A stretch of DNA of 64,000 bases, taken from the NCBI RefSeq assembly GCF_963662255.1, contig NC_085068.1:4030001-4094000 (forward strand), read 5' to 3'. The notes beneath the pieces are model-generated. The model was not told the origin of the DNA and searched no databases. It saw only the letters and a list, made by a program, of their open reading frames with translations. This document shows positions 13,336 through 22,969 of this stretch, one piece after another; positions within the stretch are counted from its first letter, which is position 1, and each line of letters opens with the position of its first letter. The stretch comes from Cinclus cinclus (lineage: Eukaryota > Chordata > Aves > Passeriformes > Cinclidae). The position numbers were made by a program, and so were the translations under genes.

Positions 13336-15463
13336 AGTACAGTACAAATCCAGTCAGAGATACTTTTTTCCTCGATTGCTTACCCTCAATTAGGTTCTCC
13401 CAGACTGAAGGGTCTATTAACATACTGTCTGCAAGCCAATACAGACTTGTTCCACCAGGAACTGGCTTGCTGCTAATACTGAACCCACCTGACTTTAGGT
13501 CAGGCAGCATTGCCTCTTCTTGCCATATTTAGCACATTCCACTGAACAAATCAGTGTTTTGTGCCCTGAGGGGCTGACAGGGAGGGACAATTTACAGTGT
13601 CTGTGCAAGTTGTGCTTGACTGGGTAAAATTCAGCTCCAGCAAGAGCTATTGTTAGAGTACATGAATTGTTTTTGCTTTCAGTAGCACAGAGGAAGTCAG
13701 GCTGTTGCCCACTGCTGGTGTGGAGGGATCCACCTGCATGTTCCATCGTGCTGCAATGGATGTCTTTGTAGAGGACAAAGTCTCATTGTCCCCACAAGGA
13801 CTCCCCAAAGGGTGACTTCACACCCCCTTGAGTCTGTGAAATTGAAGAAATGCAAAGTCGGTGTATCTTTCACTGCAGGGCTGTCCCATGGATGTTGCTG
13901 GCAATCTCCACCTGGGAATTTATTCTTCTGCCAGGGAAACTTGTGTGGACACTGTTCCACCAAGGATTTTATCTATAGCTGGTGTTGCTGGAAGGAGAGG
14001 ATTTGTATCACGCTCTCTGTGGTTTCCTGTTGGATTGCAGTGAAATTATTCCCTCAGATTGGACGTCTGCCCTTCTTCCCTGGGAAAGAATCACAAGGCC
14101 CAGTGTGGAGAGGAGCACAGAGATCCCTCTTGGAGGCCATGTCAGCAGTGCAGAGAGTGACTGCAGGGATGGCTTGTCAGAAATATGCTATGTGACATGA
14201 GCCCTATTAAGTGTTGCAGCAGCCTTAGCTGTGACTGGCCCTGTGCGGGAGGGGTGTGCACTTGAATTTACCCTTTCCCTGGAGCTGTGCTCCCTGAGAG
14301 CTGTTGTCAGCAGCTCTGGAACACCTGCCTTCAGTACCTTATCCTCACCAGGTAATATTTCTGTCCTTGTGCATTTGCATAAGCAAAGTCAGAATTGGAC
14401 TGTTCCAGTTGAGTCTGTTCTGGTGCTGCCTTCTTAAGCCCTGAACAAGCTTCTCAGGGTACTCAGGTACATGGGAATGGGACTGGGAATGCACTGAGAT
14501 TCTAGGAATGAGACTCATGACGTGCTCAAAATAACACGGTTCCTAGCAGTACATGCAGTCAGTCACAGGACAGCTGTGTTGAGCTGGGCTTGATGCCATT
14601 GCTGGGGCTCACATGAGGGTCCAAGCTCTTTGTTCCTTGGGATGCTGACTGAATATGTTTTTTGGCAAGATTACCTTCTTTCGTGGGGTGCTGGAACATG
14701 TAATTCAGCTCCTAGGTGTGAAATCTAGCAACTGAGGTTGACTAATCAAACTTCAGTGTTCCCATTAGCCATGTAAAGCAGCTTTGTGAGGGGCCTTTCC
14801 CAGAAAGTGATAAATGTTCCATACAAGCTGTTGTGTAGTTGAGTAATCCCACCTACCCTCTCATGAGGAATATGATGATAATATTCAAACCCTTTGAGGA
14901 TCCTTCAAGAAATTCTGGGAACCAGCATCTCAGTCATGTGCAAAGTGAGACAAGACACAGTTAATGATGTATCTTTCTGTTGATGCTCGTAACCTTTATT
15001 TGGTCACTGCGAGAAAGCATATACAATGAATTCCCTTTCCTCCCTCTGGTTATCTTGAAGCTTGTGGAGTGTTATGATTTTATTTATTTCTTTTCATGTA
15101 ACTTTTGCTTACATGAGGCATTTGTGGCAGTTCCCATGACTGAATAATCTAAACCAGCAAAAGGACTCTCTTACTATTGAAACCCTGTCTATAGGAGGAT
15201 TCATGATGGTCTTTCAATGTTACACAAGTTGTCTTTTTCCTGCTAACCTGTTAGCCTTTCTTACTACAGAGGAAAAGCCTCGAGTCAAAAACTTGTTTTC
15301 ATTTTTACCAAGTTCATGCTTTCTCTGTCTCATGTAAGTAAGATGCAGGCGTGTGGGTACCAGAATATCAATAAAACTTAAGATCTTTTACTTTAGTCAA
15401 ATACAAGAAAATTTAATGCAACAGACAGGAGAGAGGTCCAGCGGAGATGTCTTATGTGTTAGT

Positions 15464-15469
15464 TTTATT
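15464..15469 (-). terminator. NPPB: Polyadenylation signal AATAAA, probable NPPB end
   Basis: AATAAA on the minus strand (AAATAAAACT), about 190 nt past the NPPB stop and after the AU-rich block. Confidence 0.6.
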
Positions 15470-15521
15470 TAAAGATGGTCTGTCAGTGCTAGCATAAGAA
15501 ATGTTCTTTAAAAAAACATCA

Positions 15522-15548
15522 AATAAATAAATAAATAAATAAATAAAA
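15522..15548 (-). promoter_or_regulatory. NPPB: AU-rich element, tandem ATTTA in NPPB 3'UTR
   Basis: On the transcribed minus strand the UTR carries about six overlapping ATTTA pentamers (TTTATTTATTTATTTA type), about 110 nt after the stop. Such arrays are classic mRNA-instability elements, and BNP mRNA of mammals is known for repeated ATTTA motifs. It is equally describable as an (AAAT)n microsatellite. Confidence 0.75.
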
Positions 15549-15654
15549 ATAGGAATAACTTTCTGTTGAGAAGCTTAGAAAGCATCTGGCTTTCATCTTG
15601 GGAGGAAGGGGTACTGTAAAGCATTCTTCAGAGCAGGGGATAGGCAGGTTGATC

Positions 15655-17774
15655 CTAATTTCTCCGGGAACCTGTAAACCAAACATGAAATAAATGTCAC
15701 TAGAATCTGATTTTGTCTTGGTACGTGTCACCATTGCCAGCACTGCTTTTGAAAAACCAATACTAGCTTAAATACTAGGCTCAAATTAACTCCATTCTCA
15801 AACTGTGTCTTCTTAAAGACTTAAGCTGCTCCTTCCCTGTCCCATGGCAGGGCCACAGTCTGTGCTGTTCAGTGAAATGGTTTAAACAGGACTCACCATT
15901 GCACCCCATCCCACTCAGGGAGCCGATCCGATCAATCCTCCTCCCAAAACAGCCAGAATCTCTCATCATCCTGGGCATTTGCAGCCCCCTCAGTTTCTTG
16001 AAGAAAGGGTCCCTGTAGGTCAGAGGGGTGTTGGGTGCAAGCCTGGGTTCAGCCTTCTGGTTGTCACTGTCATCGACGAGTTCTGATGGGGTCTCCTCCT
16101 GGATTTTGGGTTGTTGCAGGTCAGGGTTGGACTCTAGGGCTTCAATCATTGCAAACTTATCCTCCAGTCTCTCCAGCAGAGCCTATAAGTAAAGGATTCA
16201 ATGCATCAAACTCATTTGCTAACTCTTCCAGTCCTTCTGTTCTGCATTCATCGATGGTCCCCATAGCCTGCCCTAGGGAGACTGGCAGGTTGGCTCCCAG
16301 CTTTACTGGTGGTCACTGGGTTCTGTCCTCTGCATTATATCCCTGTTCACAATAATTCTATCTGTGGGAAGATATAGCTTCACCTTGTGAAGTGAATGAA
16401 GCTGCTTGCCATGATGTGTATCTTACTGGCAAAAAGACATCTTGGCAGAGAAGAAAATGCAAGGTGTTAATTGCAAGGGGAGATACCACCGGTGGTACAC
16501 AGTCTGGGAGAACCTCTAGCCACACAGCCTACTCCCACACTCTCAGAAGTTGATGCTTTGTAGCTCGTGGTTATTTCAATGGACCTCCCTTGGAGAAGCT
16601 CGTTGTGTTTTCACTAATCTCTGCCCCAGGAATTACAGGATTGCTGCTTCTTAAAGTAACTGAAAATACCTCTATGGTAAATTCATGCCTGCTGTGTCAC
16701 TGCTTCCTGGGTACCATTCTTTGTAATTTGTAAAACTTTGTATAACTGGGGTCAGATAAACTCCTCAAGGGCAGCTCAACCAATTAGAGGAAGAGAATTC
16801 ATATTCTAGAATATGAAAAGAGAGGAATGAGCCTTTTGGCTTTCCTGAGAGCCAGCAAATTTGGAAGCCACTCTTCCTGGCTACTGGAAACAGCCCAGAG
16901 GCAGCTTTAGCTTCAGTTGTCCTTATCAGCTCAGGAAATTTGTTCTTAGGGCCTGAAAACAGCTTTGAGATGCTGGTCACTGCTACCAGCCCAAGGAAAG
17001 GTTTGAGTTTTCAGATCCCATCAGTCTCAAGCTGGTACTGTGCTGTAACAATGGAGTTTTTCTATTATTTGTTAAAATTATTAGCTGGTGATTTTACAGC
17101 TCTGGAAGCTTTTCTGGATGAGCCACACTAAATTATTATGTTATTCCTCTAGTAATATTTTGAGAAGTTTGTCTTTGGGTGTTCCACTTCCCCTCTTCAT
17201 CTCTCATCCATACATAACCAGGTATCTCAAATTCACAAAGCTAGAGCAATATGGCTGTCCTAGGGAGCAGGTATAGACATATACACAGCAGGATAGACAG
17301 GGCCCCACCTCAAAGTTTTCTATTTGTTCTTATGGAGCTACTCTGATGATTTTTTTCCTTCCCTGGAACTTTGTTCCCAGGTAAAAGAAAAAAACCAGAA
17401 ACACCAAAGCAGGTGTTCTACAACATCACAATTTTGGTTCCCACTACTGCCCAGGAGCTCAGGTGAACCCAGCATGGGAGGATATTGCCCTACAGAGCTT
17501 CTCTGAACCCCTTTGAAGAGCTGAGGCTTTGTCCCCTGCCCTGTGATGGCCGATGTGGTTATTGCGGTCCAGTCATGCAAAAGGAAGACAAAGCGCCACC
17601 TCGCACTCTGCTAAGCACCCCAAAAGTTTAACCTTGCAAAATGAGAGTCCTCACCTCCATGCTGGCCAGTTCTTTGGCAGGGCTGAGGCTGTAGATAGGG
17701 TTGGCTCTGCTGGACTGGAGCTGGATGAGCAGCAGCAAGAGGAAGCCATAGAAAAATGAGCCTTTAGTGTCCAT
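15655..17774 (-). CDS. NPPB: B-type natriuretic peptide precursor (140 aa, 3 exons)
   Basis: This is a cardiac hormone that acts through the guanylate-cyclase receptor NPR1 to drive salt and water loss and vasodilation. Exons: 17655-17774 (signal peptide and propeptide start, 40 aa, ends ELASME), 15897-16182 (starts [14 protein letters not shown], holds most of the hormone) and 15671-15655 (G|SRRN then TAG). Phases are 0 and 1, the usual natriuretic layout. The signal peptide core is [16 protein letters not shown]. Mature peptide is residues 112-140, beginning [16 protein letters not shown], with the 17-residue ring closed by Cys118 and Cys134. The sequence differs from chicken BNP as I recall it only near the C-terminus (SRRN for SRKN). 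The propeptide cleavage site follows LQMPR. The gene looks fully functional, with a TATA box, GATA/M-CAT sites and an AU-rich UTR. Confidence 0.96.
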
Positions 17775-17875
17775 GGCGCTGACTTTGTTGGGAATAGGGA
17801 AGTTCAAACTGTTTCTTCTGAGATGTCCCTTCAAGTCTCTCTTCCTTGTCCTGTTGTCTCTCTTCTGAAGCTTGT

Positions 17876-17883
17876 CTTTTATA
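17876..17883 (-). promoter_or_regulatory. NPPB: NPPB TATA box (TATAAAAG)
   Basis: TATAAAAG on the minus strand, 102 bp before the ATG. This predicts a start near 17850 and a 5'UTR of about 75 nt. Confidence 0.85.
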
Positions 17884-17910
17884 CACTTTGGGTGATCCCT
17901 GCTTCCTAGG

Positions 17911-17940
17911 TTATCAGTGGGTTTATCTTGGGCACATTCC
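17911..17940 (-). promoter_or_regulatory. NPPB: NPPB proximal enhancer: two GATA sites and an M-CAT site
   Basis: Reading the minus strand toward the gene: GGAATG (17935-17940, M-CAT/TEAD core), AGATAA (17923-17928) and TGATAA (17911-17916), all within 30 bp just upstream of the TATA box. Mammalian BNP promoters have the same combination at about -80 to -110, bound by TEAD and GATA4. A CArG-like CCTTTATTAG lies further up at 17981-17990. Function is inferred from motif order and position. Confidence 0.7.
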
Positions 17941-17990
17941 AGTCCTACTGCAGGCATGCAGCTCTGTCAAGGGAAGATTCCCTTTATTAG

Positions 17991-20900
17991 CTGTCATTAG
18001 GCAGCAGCTGCTGTTGCTGAGGAATGTATGTCACAAGTCAGTGATTTCATGTCACTCCCCCTCCTCTTGATACCAGGCGCTGTGATTACATAGTCCAGTT
18101 GGAAATTCTTAGCAATTCTCTTTCAAGAGACCCCTATGGTCAGATTTAGGGAGATGGGAAACAATCCCAAAACTGCTCTAAACGTTGCTCAGTTAGAAGA
18201 TTTCTATAAGGAAATTGCATTTTACTGGGGCAACAACAGGCTTTAAGATGAGTTTTTGGTGAAGAGTCAAGAATGAAGATAAATCGACCTTCAGGACAAG
18301 CATTGTGCACACTTTCCTTCTATATATGGAATATGTGTGGCCACCACATACCACAGAGTGTGCTGAAAATCCCAGATTTGGGCTACTTCTCTTTTCCTGT
18401 TGCTACTGAGGTGATATCACTGCTGAGACTTTGTATTTGTGTGTTACCAACAAGAGCAGCACCTCGATCTGCACCTCAGTGCAGTCTGACTGGGGAGAGC
18501 GAGTGCCTCCAGCCCTCCGAGACAACCGGCATCGGTACCACTGAAAAACTAATATTTATTAACAGCCAAACATTTAAATAATTGGATTTCCTTAAGCATT
18601 GATGGTAAGGCTTGACCCTACATCAATAAAATTTAAAGAACAGGCAGCCAGATTCGGCAATAATCTTCTTTTGCCATCAAACAAGAAAGAAACTTGTTCG
18701 ATGAGAACTTAAATAGATAGCTTTTGATGTTATTTAGAAAGGTACCAGAATCTGTTCCAAAGAAAGAATTTGTGTATATGTGTGTTTTGCGAGGAGTTAA
18801 AACAAAATCTTTAATTTTATATATTAAAAATAAAAAGTATTTGTTTCTTTAAGTGCTGAATGTCTTAAAATTAGCTAGAAACTGCCTATTCTTAAATGAG
18901 CAATTACAAAGTACAGAAACACTTCAAATTTCTCTTCCACTGGTGTCTTTGTGCATATAGTATAACTAAAAATTAACCTTTTTACAGAAATGCAGGAGAG
19001 TTCTAAATCATGAAGCAATGACTATTTTTGCATTTTCCTAATGTTTCTTGTTATTTTTAATTGAAACAACAAATGTATGAGTAAGTTGAATGTCAATCTA
19101 GTAATAATTTGTTGACTCTTCATATGAATATAAATCTTGAAAGAATCTCCTGAGTACACTTTCAAAATAATTATAATAAGAGAATGATAAAGTTTTTCCC
19201 ACGTCTTAAATGTCTTAATGTGGTGTTTATGTACAAACATACCCACATATTGTTCACATGATCAGCTACCAAAATTATACTAGAAAGGGCATTCTCAAGG
19301 TTGTGAAGTCACACTCAAATGCTATTTTTTCCTAACGTAGCCCGAAGTCACCCAATTCTTTCTATGTTCTGATGAAGCCCTTTATTATAAGAGCCCTCTG
19401 TATTTTTCTCAATGCTATATTTTTTCAGAGCATGGAGGCAATGCTAGTTTTTTGTATTATTGTGTGCTCCAACACTTTCTTGTTTTGTGCTTTTAAAAAA
19501 GAACTAAGATCCTGATAGCTTCTTTTTTAAATTAACACTCTACACTGCAGTGTCTTTATAATTTATCAATTAGTTACAAGTATTCCCTTCCTGCTGCTCT
19601 TGGTGTGTGTATGTTTGTTTGAGCCAAGGTGTTACTTTGTTTTGTAAACTGCAAGAGTGGGAGAAGATAAACCAGAATTATTCATTGATTTTGAGTGTCT
19701 AATTTAAGATAATTAGAATCTGTTATTTTTTTATTTCTTGTTTCTTTCCTTTCACACCCCTCCCACGCACTAAGTATTCTCTAGAGCTCTCTCTGTACAA
19801 AAACATTTTGTGGCTTGCTCTGAGTTTTCCTTTGTGTCTGTTTTTGTGGGTTTTTTTGGTTTGTTTGTGGGGGTTTTTTTGTACAGCAGCCCCTGGGGCA
19901 CAAACCCAGCAGCAAGAACTTGAGGGACACAAGATTAATGTCAGACGTGAAATATTTTGCTTTGACACGTGCCTGTGAAACAATCTAATTTTCCAGGATT
20001 TTAGGCATTAAGTCAGACCCTGAGATAGTCCTTGCTTTATTGGTTTGTTCCTTTTCACCTCCTGTGTTCCATGGCAGATAAATAAGATGCAGAAGCATGA
20101 CTTCAACCTTGACAATAGTTTTCTAAGGTGGGAAGCTTTTGTGCCCTATTCCATGTACAATGTAGTGAAGTATAAAGATGGGATAAAATGCCTGCCTGTC
20201 ACAGTAGCAGTTGTATTTTCACAGCCAAATTCTGCCCTCAATTATCCATCTCGCAGTTGTGCCAAGGCAAATGGAGTGTGACATGTCAGAACTCAGCTCA
20301 TCATTGTTAAAGCTATAAAAGTCACTTGTTTATCTCCGTGTTATCACCCTGGTAAATTAATATGAACTTTAGGCTTTATAGCTCAGCAGTGGAGAGTTAA
20401 GATCATGCTCAGCTGGGCATTTCCCCAGTAAAATGTCTGCCTTAACAGGGCAGCAGGTTCTTCTAAAAAGCTTACTGTGACTGGTTTTAGGGTTGGGAAT
20501 CTGGCCCATTTCCCCTGCTTCCCAGGGTATGGGATGGAAGGTATGGTGACATGAGGCTCCTTTAGAGCAGCTCTGGTTGCTCTGATCAGAGGGAGAGCAC
20601 CAAGGGTGCTGCTGGCAGCCCGTGTGTGGATCCTGTGATGAGGAGGATGGACAGAGCTCAGCTGAGGTGACATTGTCCCTTCCCCAGCAAGATGATTCTA
20701 TGTCCTTGCTTTTCAGCCTTGTAAGGCTAAGGACTGTAAACCTGGAGGGTGGCTCCCTGTGGGTTCCATCTGCTGATGGATAGATCTGCCCTAAGTGCTG
20801 CCCTGACCTGCTGCACATCCTTACGGTGGTGTCCATTCTCCTACTGTCGTTCTGTGCTGAAGAGTGTGAGCTGTTTGTACAGAGCCTCCTGTTCTGAGAA

Positions 20901-21839
20901 GGAGGCTGGACTTGAATTCTTTTAATCTTCCAGCTGAGAGATAAAAGGAATCCAAAACCTTTGACAAAATTATGCCGCACCCCACCCAGGCTCTCTTTCC
21001 CTGCATGTTACTTAGATCGAGAAGGAAATTAATAGATGAGGCCATCAGACAAGAATCAAAACAGAAATGTAAAAATGTCTGGAGTGGCCATCCTGCAATT
21101 AAGTGGTGCCTTACTTTTCCCAGGGGGTGGAAATTTTTTTCATCCTAAACAGGGATTGTTTCTCCCGGTGATCGTGATATATTACCTGTGTGTTGCGGCT
21201 GCCCCTTCCTTTGCAGGAGCCTCAGGGCAGGCTGCAGGGAGCCCTGGGCAGGCGGGGGTAGCCCGGCGGGACCAGCGCTCGCCGTGCGGGGCGATTGGCG
21301 TCTGTCCCGGGTGCTGAAGGCTGGAGCCCTCGCGGCCCTTGCCCTGCAGCAGCCGCTGCCAGGTGTGTTTTTAAAGAAATGGAGCCCCTCTGTCCTTAGA
21401 AGTCCCCCTGTGCCGGCGCTGATACCAGCAGCTTAGCCCATGGCACAGAGGCGTGTGTACAACACTACCTGGAGTTAACCCCCAGAGCAGTGCCCACCTG
21501 CGGGCAGGATTCCCTGGTAGTGGCAGTGAAGCCATCGGGAAAGGCATGCTGGCTCACTGCCACGGTCCCACAGCTGGCAGCGGTGCCTGGCAGTGCCACT
21601 TTGGTACCGCGTGGAGGGTCACTGACACAGTCCTGGAAGGATGCAACCACCATCCTTCCTGCTGCTGCCACTCTGCCGCTAAAGGCTTTCCAGAACGGGG
21701 GGATGTTCTGGCCAGAACCCTTAAAGCAGAGGAAGAGGAGCGCTCTGGAGAGGATTTTTGTGTCTTCTGACCGTTTGCTAAGCCGTGACCGAAGACCAAA
21801 AAAAAAACAAAAAAAACCCCAAAAAACACTCAAGGCAAT
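17991..21839. other. Intergenic region upstream of NPPB
   Basis: AT-rich non-coding sequence; no gene, repeat family or RNA gene recognised. From about 21190 the base composition changes to very GC-rich. A run of A on the plus strand (21799-21826) is the T/G-rich tract behind the polyadenylation site at 21857. Confidence 0.55.
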
Positions 21840-22587
21840 GTAGGGTTGGCACATAGTTTATTGCTCCGTACCCCACTGCCGTGGCGGGTCCCAGGGCAGC
21901 CTGGTGGCACGGCTCTGAACGCTGGCCTGGAGAGTTCAGGAAGCTCTTGGGAGCCACTTTCAGCTTCTCCATCTGCTCCAGAAACCTGTGAAAGAAGCGT
22001 AGAGAGATGCGGGGGAAGCCGCTCTGAGGCTTTCAGCCGGGGACAGCGGCAGCTCCCGGGTCTGCCCCGCTCCCCGCGGCACCGCCGGCTCTGTGCCGGC
22101 CCCATCCCGGCCCCGTCCCCTCCGGCCCCATCCCAGCCCCGTCCCCGCCGGTCCCAGCCCAGCCCAGCCCCAAAGCAGCAGCAGAAGTGTCTCCGTCTGA
22201 GGAAGGACAGGAGGCTCATCCTCTGGTTCTGTCCCTCCGTTGGCTGGGGAGGTCTGAGGCCAGGACCGGAGCCCCCGCCCGGCCGCTCTCCGCCCCCGGA
22301 GCTCCCGCCCGGAGCCGCTGTCCTCAGCCCCGGCCACCGGCTCTCCCAGGCTCGGCTCCCCTTCCTCTTCCCGGAGCTGCCGCGGCGACTGCAGGGCGCC
22401 CTGGAGAGGACAGGAGAGGAGGGGTAGAGATCCTGCTCCTGCCGCTTCTCCCCGGCAGGACGAGCCCCGGCCCCGATACCTGCAGGAGCCGCAGCTCCGC
22501 ACTGCGCTCCTCGCCGGCCGCCTGCGCTCCTGCCCTCGGCAAAACCAGCAGCAGCAGGGAGGCCCCGCAGCAGAGAGCTGGGATCGT
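21840..22587 (-). pseudogene. Possible third natriuretic-peptide-like gene, strongly diverged or decayed
   Basis: The layout copies the two flanking hormone genes. Exon 1 (22480-22587) encodes a signal peptide, IPALCCGASLLLLVLPRAGA, ends in RLLQ at a phase-0 CAG|gt donor, and is 36 codons long (31 and 40 in the neighbours). A 79-bp intron ends in cctctccag at 22401. Exon 2 starts GALQSPRQLREEEGEPS. A third exon with a strong acceptor begins at 21985, followed by AATAAA at 21857-21862 and a G/T-rich tract. In exon 2, 22142-22177 reads CFGAGL, GW, DRRG, resembling the CFGxxLDRIG hormone core with a two-residue insertion. Against function: the start codon position is ACG, not ATG; the core lies in frame +1 relative to exon 1; no good donor ends exon 2; the second ring cysteine is not seen. 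Which paralogue (VNP/RNP/ANP) it would be is unknown. Confidence 0.4.
21857..21862 (-). terminator. Polyadenylation signal AATAAA with G/T-rich downstream element
   Basis: Minus-strand GCAATAAACTATG is followed within 60 nt by a long G/T tract (plus 21799-21835 in complement). This is a textbook mRNA 3' end and the best evidence that the GC-rich locus is transcribed on the minus strand. Confidence 0.65.
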
Positions 22588-22616
22588 CCTATCGCTACCT
22601 CTACCCCTGTCCCTGC

Positions 22617-22698
22617 CCCTATCCCTATCCCTATCCCTATCCCTATCCCTATCCCTATCCCTATCCCTATCCCTATCCCTATCCCTATCCCTATCCCC
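22617..22698. repeat. Hexanucleotide microsatellite (ATCCCT)n, about 13 units
   Basis: Twelve perfect ATCCCT units plus an imperfect one. On the minus strand it reads GGGATA repeated, placing a tandem array of GATA cores directly 5' of the signal-peptide exon ending at 22480. Confidence 0.97.
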
Positions 22699-22707
22699 AT
22701 CGTTGTC

Positions 22708-22968
22708 TCAATACTCTATTACTTCTTTGCCCATGGATGTCCCTCCTGATATCCCGAGCTCAGCTGTCTCCTGATCCCTGCAGGATCCGAAGTGCTGCAC
22801 TGTACCCTCTCGTTTTGATAAGGGAATTGGTGGGAACTGTGGCCACAGGTCATCCTTCAGGAGCTGAGGATCTTCTGAGTGCAGCAGCTGCTCCAGAGGG
22901 AGAGAGCTGCCCTTAGTCACCTCCACTGCTGGCAGCACCCGTTTTTCCAGTGATTTCCTCTCCTTCAC
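22708..22968 (-). other. Unassigned open frame of coding-like composition
   Basis: Eighty-six codons are open without an ATG start (first usable codon GTG). G/C-ending codons such as CTG, GAG and CAG dominate the first two thirds. The text includes LPLEQLLHSEDPQLLKDDL and a dibasic SKRE, a style seen in prohormones. A pyrimidine-rich acceptor (ccctttcctaacag) lies just upstream near 22972, but a TGA follows it in this frame. No family is recognised; it may be chance. Confidence 0.2.
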
Positions 22969-22969
22969 T

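Larger units (their letters stand above)
10701..15460. other. Intergenic region between CLCN6 and NPPB
   Basis: No gene is seen on either strand. I looked specifically for NPPA, which sits between CLCN6 and NPPB in mammals. There is no signal-peptide exon, and none of the minus-strand frames shows a CFG...DRIG core. The stretch holds a near-perfect hairpin at 12083-12160 and a G run at 13317. Confidence 0.6.
21190..22600. other. GC-rich, CpG-rich island
   Basis: The region is markedly richer in C, G and CpG than its surroundings, especially 21980-22580. Stops are scarce, so frames of 190-250 codons open on both strands; these lengths alone are not evidence for coding. Confidence 0.8.

Noticed and set aside
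16484..16497. 14-bp palindrome taccaccggtggta in NPPB intron 1
   Set aside because: Noted as a possible protein-binding site but no matching factor is recognised and length is compatible with chance.
20369..20980. 203-codon minus-strand frame
   Set aside because: No recognisable family, Ser-rich without domain structure, no supporting splice or promoter signals.
21846..22774. Plus-strand frames of 193 and 195 codons in the GC-rich island
   Set aside because: Low stop density from GC content and the ATCCCT repeat; no splice, start or family support, while the minus strand has signal peptide, splice sites and a poly(A) site.
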